NCBI GenBank assembly: GCA_003993805.1
Contig: RSEF01000002.1
Span: 10,351,463 to 10,415,462 of the forward strand
Reading direction: 5' to 3'
DNA from: Himantopus leucocephalus
Lineage: Eukaryota; Chordata; Aves; Charadriiformes; Recurvirostridae
DNA: 64,000 bases
Under the pieces are notes generated by a model. It saw only the letters and a program-made list of their open reading frames with translations. It was not told the DNA's origin and searched no databases. The position numbers and the translations under genes are program-made. Below, piece by piece: positions 61,101-64,000 of this stretch. Each line of letters opens with the position of its first letter. The first letter of the stretch is position 1.

Positions 61101-62836
61101 CTGAGAGAATCAAGTGAAAACCATCTCTGTTTTATTTTTGATTCAACGTTAAAGGCATGATGGGAACCCTGCATCGGTCAGACCCGTTGGGTTCACCTGT
61201 CTGCACCTCATCCTTGAAGTCAGCACTGAACTGATAAAACCTTGCTTTCCAGAACACAAACAGAACAAAGATCCTCCAAAAACCCAGAAAACTCAAAACA
61301 GAAGGCAGAAGGGCTATGAGCTGACCTCCATGCCTGTTTTGCCCCTGCAGTACCAAAGTTTCCTTTCAAGCTTCCTCTCAACTCCAGCAATGCTTACAGG
61401 CTGCTTGATAGGTCAGAAGGTTTCAATCACCTTCGGGCGCCCACCTTTCTTTCTGTCATCCCTGGGGCTCAGCTACAGGTCAACGTCAGATGCTTTTCTC
61501 CCACACCCCCTGGGCAAGCACGCGGGTGAGTGTGTGTCCATGAACGTCCACCTCTTGGCAGACCTGACCCTACACACCAGGAGCTACCTTCCCACCGCAG
61601 CACACCTGCTCGATTCCTGGGCAAACCTGAGCCCCTTTTACCCCAGACGACGTCCTGTACCCAGAAGGCAGTGGCCAGACAAGGCAAACAGGCAGCCTCT
61701 CTCCCTTCTGTAAAATCACACTTTTTTTTTAATGGCATATAATATACATTTATATATAATGATTGTGAACAGACAAATTAAACTCCTGCACAGCTGGTCA
61801 CAGGGTATTTCCTTGCTCTTCCTGGCTACCTCAAGTCACGCAAAGCTTACTAAGTGAAGCATTTAGCTGTCTGACAGCATGCTGTGAATTATTGCTATGC
61901 AACGACTACCTCAGTACCACCTCTGAAAAACGTTTCCTATGAATTTTGTAAAAATTTTAAAACGGAATTGGGTGTACTTTCTTCTTTTCAGCTAAAGATC
62001 GGATTTGTAACGAGCAAACTTGATGTATATCTCCAGAAAGCTTTAAACATCAGTAATAGATGTGCAAAAAGTCCTTGTTTGCCTCCATTTCCAAACACAG
62101 GGGACTAGAAAGCAGCCTTTTCAAAAGCAAAATGTCTAACGGAATTTGGAGAAGGTTTTTTTAATCAAGATTTCTGTAGGATTGGGTCTTCTTTTCAGCT
62201 TTGAGATGCGTGTGTTCACGCACACGTGCATATCTGTAAACTTTTGCATATCTTTATATAAATACACAAACAAGACCGCTAGGACAGGACCCATACAGGT
62301 GCCATATGCTGCGACAAGTGAGCAACCGCCAATTAGGAAAGGCTCAGTCCCACACTTTTATCGTTTGTATAAATAGCTTCTCATTTTTCAAAGGTGGGTG
62401 GAATGGCAGGGCTCACACACACATGAAATCAGAGTCCTTCAGCGTAGGCAATTGTGTGCATGTGGTATACTATCATGTCATTAAATGCAAGCTTTCACCA
62501 CTTACTGCTCTTTTTGAGAGTGTTGTCCTAGAATACCAACGGATATACAAGTCATAGAAATGCTGAAATTTTATTAGGATTTTATAAAATAAGACCTAAG
62601 CGTTAGCTAGCAATAAAGCACTGCTACTGCAATTACAACGTCTGCTGAATGCAAAGAGCACTGCTCCTGGTTTATGAGCTAATCTTAAAGCAGGGTGAGT
62701 GACCTGCCTCTGAGAAACCCAAACCAGCAGGGATTTCAGCCTTTCTGAATCTGAATCCAGAGTTAAAACATTCTTTAAAGGTTTGGGCTGATTTGAAAAA
62801 GAATCTTGAAAAGATATATAAATTCTTTTTTTTTCC

Positions 62837-62898
62837 TTATTAAATATCTTAATCATTAAATACTTAGGAATTACAGTTATTAAAGATCTTAATCATTA
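62837..62898. repeat. 22-bp direct repeat, period 40
   Basis: TTATTAAATATCTTAATCAT continues TA at 62837-62858 and recurs from 62877 as TTATTAAAGATCTTAATCAT then TA, with one mismatch. It lies in intron 2. Confidence 0.75.
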
Positions 62899-63186
62899 TC
62901 TGTTCGGCTAAGCAAACCTTCCCCATTCCCCACTCTACCATTCACTCTTGGTTTTGCAGGAGACTACCTAGGAGACTACTCCAACTTTCACAGTATTGGG
63001 AAATACCATCATCATGATGCAAGTTATGGGTCCAGTTAACCACTTTTCTTTGTCAGAACACGGATTACAAGCCTGCACACTGCGCTTTTTCCCATATATG
63101 TCCCAAATTACGCTCCGCAGGCATTGCATAATGTTCCGCACTGGGTTTAGAGCATCTCTGCATTGCACGCCTTGGTGCTGCACTGC

Positions 63187-63187
63187 N
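63187..63187. other. Single N
   Basis: Isolated N in intron 2, within chance ORFs. No flanking duplication is seen. Confidence 0.95.
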
Positions 63188-64000
63188 AAAATACTTAGAG
63201 AAGAACAGCTTCCCAGGCAGGGAGAGGGCCAAGATAGACAGGTACACATAAGGGATTCAGAGAGAAAATTCAAAAGGATATTTGTCCTAGCAGGACAGTG
63301 TCAGGCTGGACTCCAACATTATCATCAGAAGGAAGACTTAAAAAAATTGAAGTATTCTCAAGCATTGTGCTCTGCCCGTCCCAGACTGCATCACCCCACT
63401 CAAGACTTCCACTGAAAAGGGTTTATTTCTTTTTTTTCTGATGCCACTTTCACACTTGGCAGCAGTTCCTCGTCCCATGTACATCCACAAAACTGCTTTC
63501 ACCTCCTTCCTTCCTTGTCCTCCTCTCCCTTCGTCACCTCTTGTTCAAATATCCATCACTTATTTTTTTCAGTTTGGCTATCAAGAATAAACATTTCTTC
63601 TTCCAGTGAGCTATTTTATGGCAGGTAAATGCAGACTCTGCTGCTCCTTTTGGACAGGCTCCTCCATCTTCCCCGCTCCTACCTTGTTGGGATGTGCTAT
63701 CCTGAGTCAGGATTAGCAATGTCATAGTTTTCACGTTTGTCAAGCCAGCCTCAATGTCTCATTTAGCGCCGGCTGGTGGGAAACGCCTGCGAAATGAGCC
63801 TCCTGTTACCCTCTGCCACAGTGTGTCCTCGTAACAAGCTCCAGGGCCAGTGGGCCCAGAGAAAACTAAATTCAGCTGCTGCCAAGCCACAGCAGCAACC
63901 TAAGCTATCTATTTTACCCTTGGCAGAGTCTCACCATGAAGCAGTCTCGATCCATAATAAAAACAGAGGCAGTACTGAGCTCAGAGGTTTTGTATTTGAA

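Larger units (their letters stand above)
58112..64000 (-). other. DPP6: DPP6 intron 2 (partial)
   Basis: This is sequence upstream, in the direction of transcription, of the 99-bp exon. I looked on the minus strand for the exon encoding the single membrane helix (human RNWKGIAIALLVILVI region) and for an alternative first exon and found neither, so intron 2 continues past the right edge. A 22-bp direct repeat with 40-bp period is at 62837-62898 and a single N is at 63187. Otherwise this is ordinary intron without recognisable elements. Confidence 0.8.

Noticed and set aside
58112..64000. Search for the DPP6 membrane-helix exon or an alternative first exon
   Set aside because: No minus-strand segment with a long hydrophobic stretch and proper splice sites was found; these exons probably lie to the right of the window.
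1..64000. CRISPR arrays, operons, phage or bacterial mobile systems
   Set aside because: Nothing of this kind is present; the window is vertebrate intronic DNA.

Overview
This window is vertebrate nuclear DNA, almost certainly from a bird. It is AT-rich and intron-dominated. It carries several CR1 LINE fragments with the avian 3' signature (TTGGAAGGGACCT / TCTAGTCCAACC / ATTCTATG-type ends), plus older amniote-type CR1 and MIR-like remnants. There is no prokaryotic gene organisation, and nearly all open reading frames are chance ORFs in non-coding DNA. Two 100-N gaps and four single Ns show a draft assembly.

The window lies inside one gene on the minus strand, DPP6 (dipeptidyl-peptidase-like protein 6, DPPX). 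Four consecutive coding exons can be read, in transcription order: 58111-58013 (99 bp), 34449-34355 (95 bp), 31538-31464 (75 bp) and 13284-13232 (53 bp). Each has an AG acceptor and a GT donor, their phases fit together, and their joined translation (about 106 residues) runs through the juxtamembrane stalk into the first blade of the extracellular beta-propeller. These are probably exons 3 to 6 in the usual human numbering. The exons for the cytoplasmic tail and membrane helix lie beyond the right edge, and those for the rest of the propeller and the alpha/beta-hydrolase fold lie beyond the left edge.

Layout from left to right (reverse of transcription): 1-13231 is part of intron 6, with a 430 bp plus-strand CR1, a MIR-like fragment and a 32-bp tandem repeat. 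13285-31463 is intron 5, with both 100-N gaps, an ancient CR1 and a short CR1 tail. 31539-34354 is intron 4, with a probable false duplication around a single N and a CR1. 34450-58012 is intron 3, with an old CR1, a 53-bp perfect inverted repeat, a CpG-rich patch and two possible regulatory blocks. 58112-64000 is part of intron 2, where I see no exon.

I found no new multi-gene system. The most unusual observations are the 53-bp perfect inverted repeat (37167-37219 against 40613-40665), the intronic CpG-rich patch at about 39.84-41.22 kb, an overlapping tandem splice donor at the end of the 99-bp exon, an N-glycosylation sequon in the 95-bp exon that appears absent from human DPP6, and an in-frame 51-nt exon-like segment at 16093-16143.
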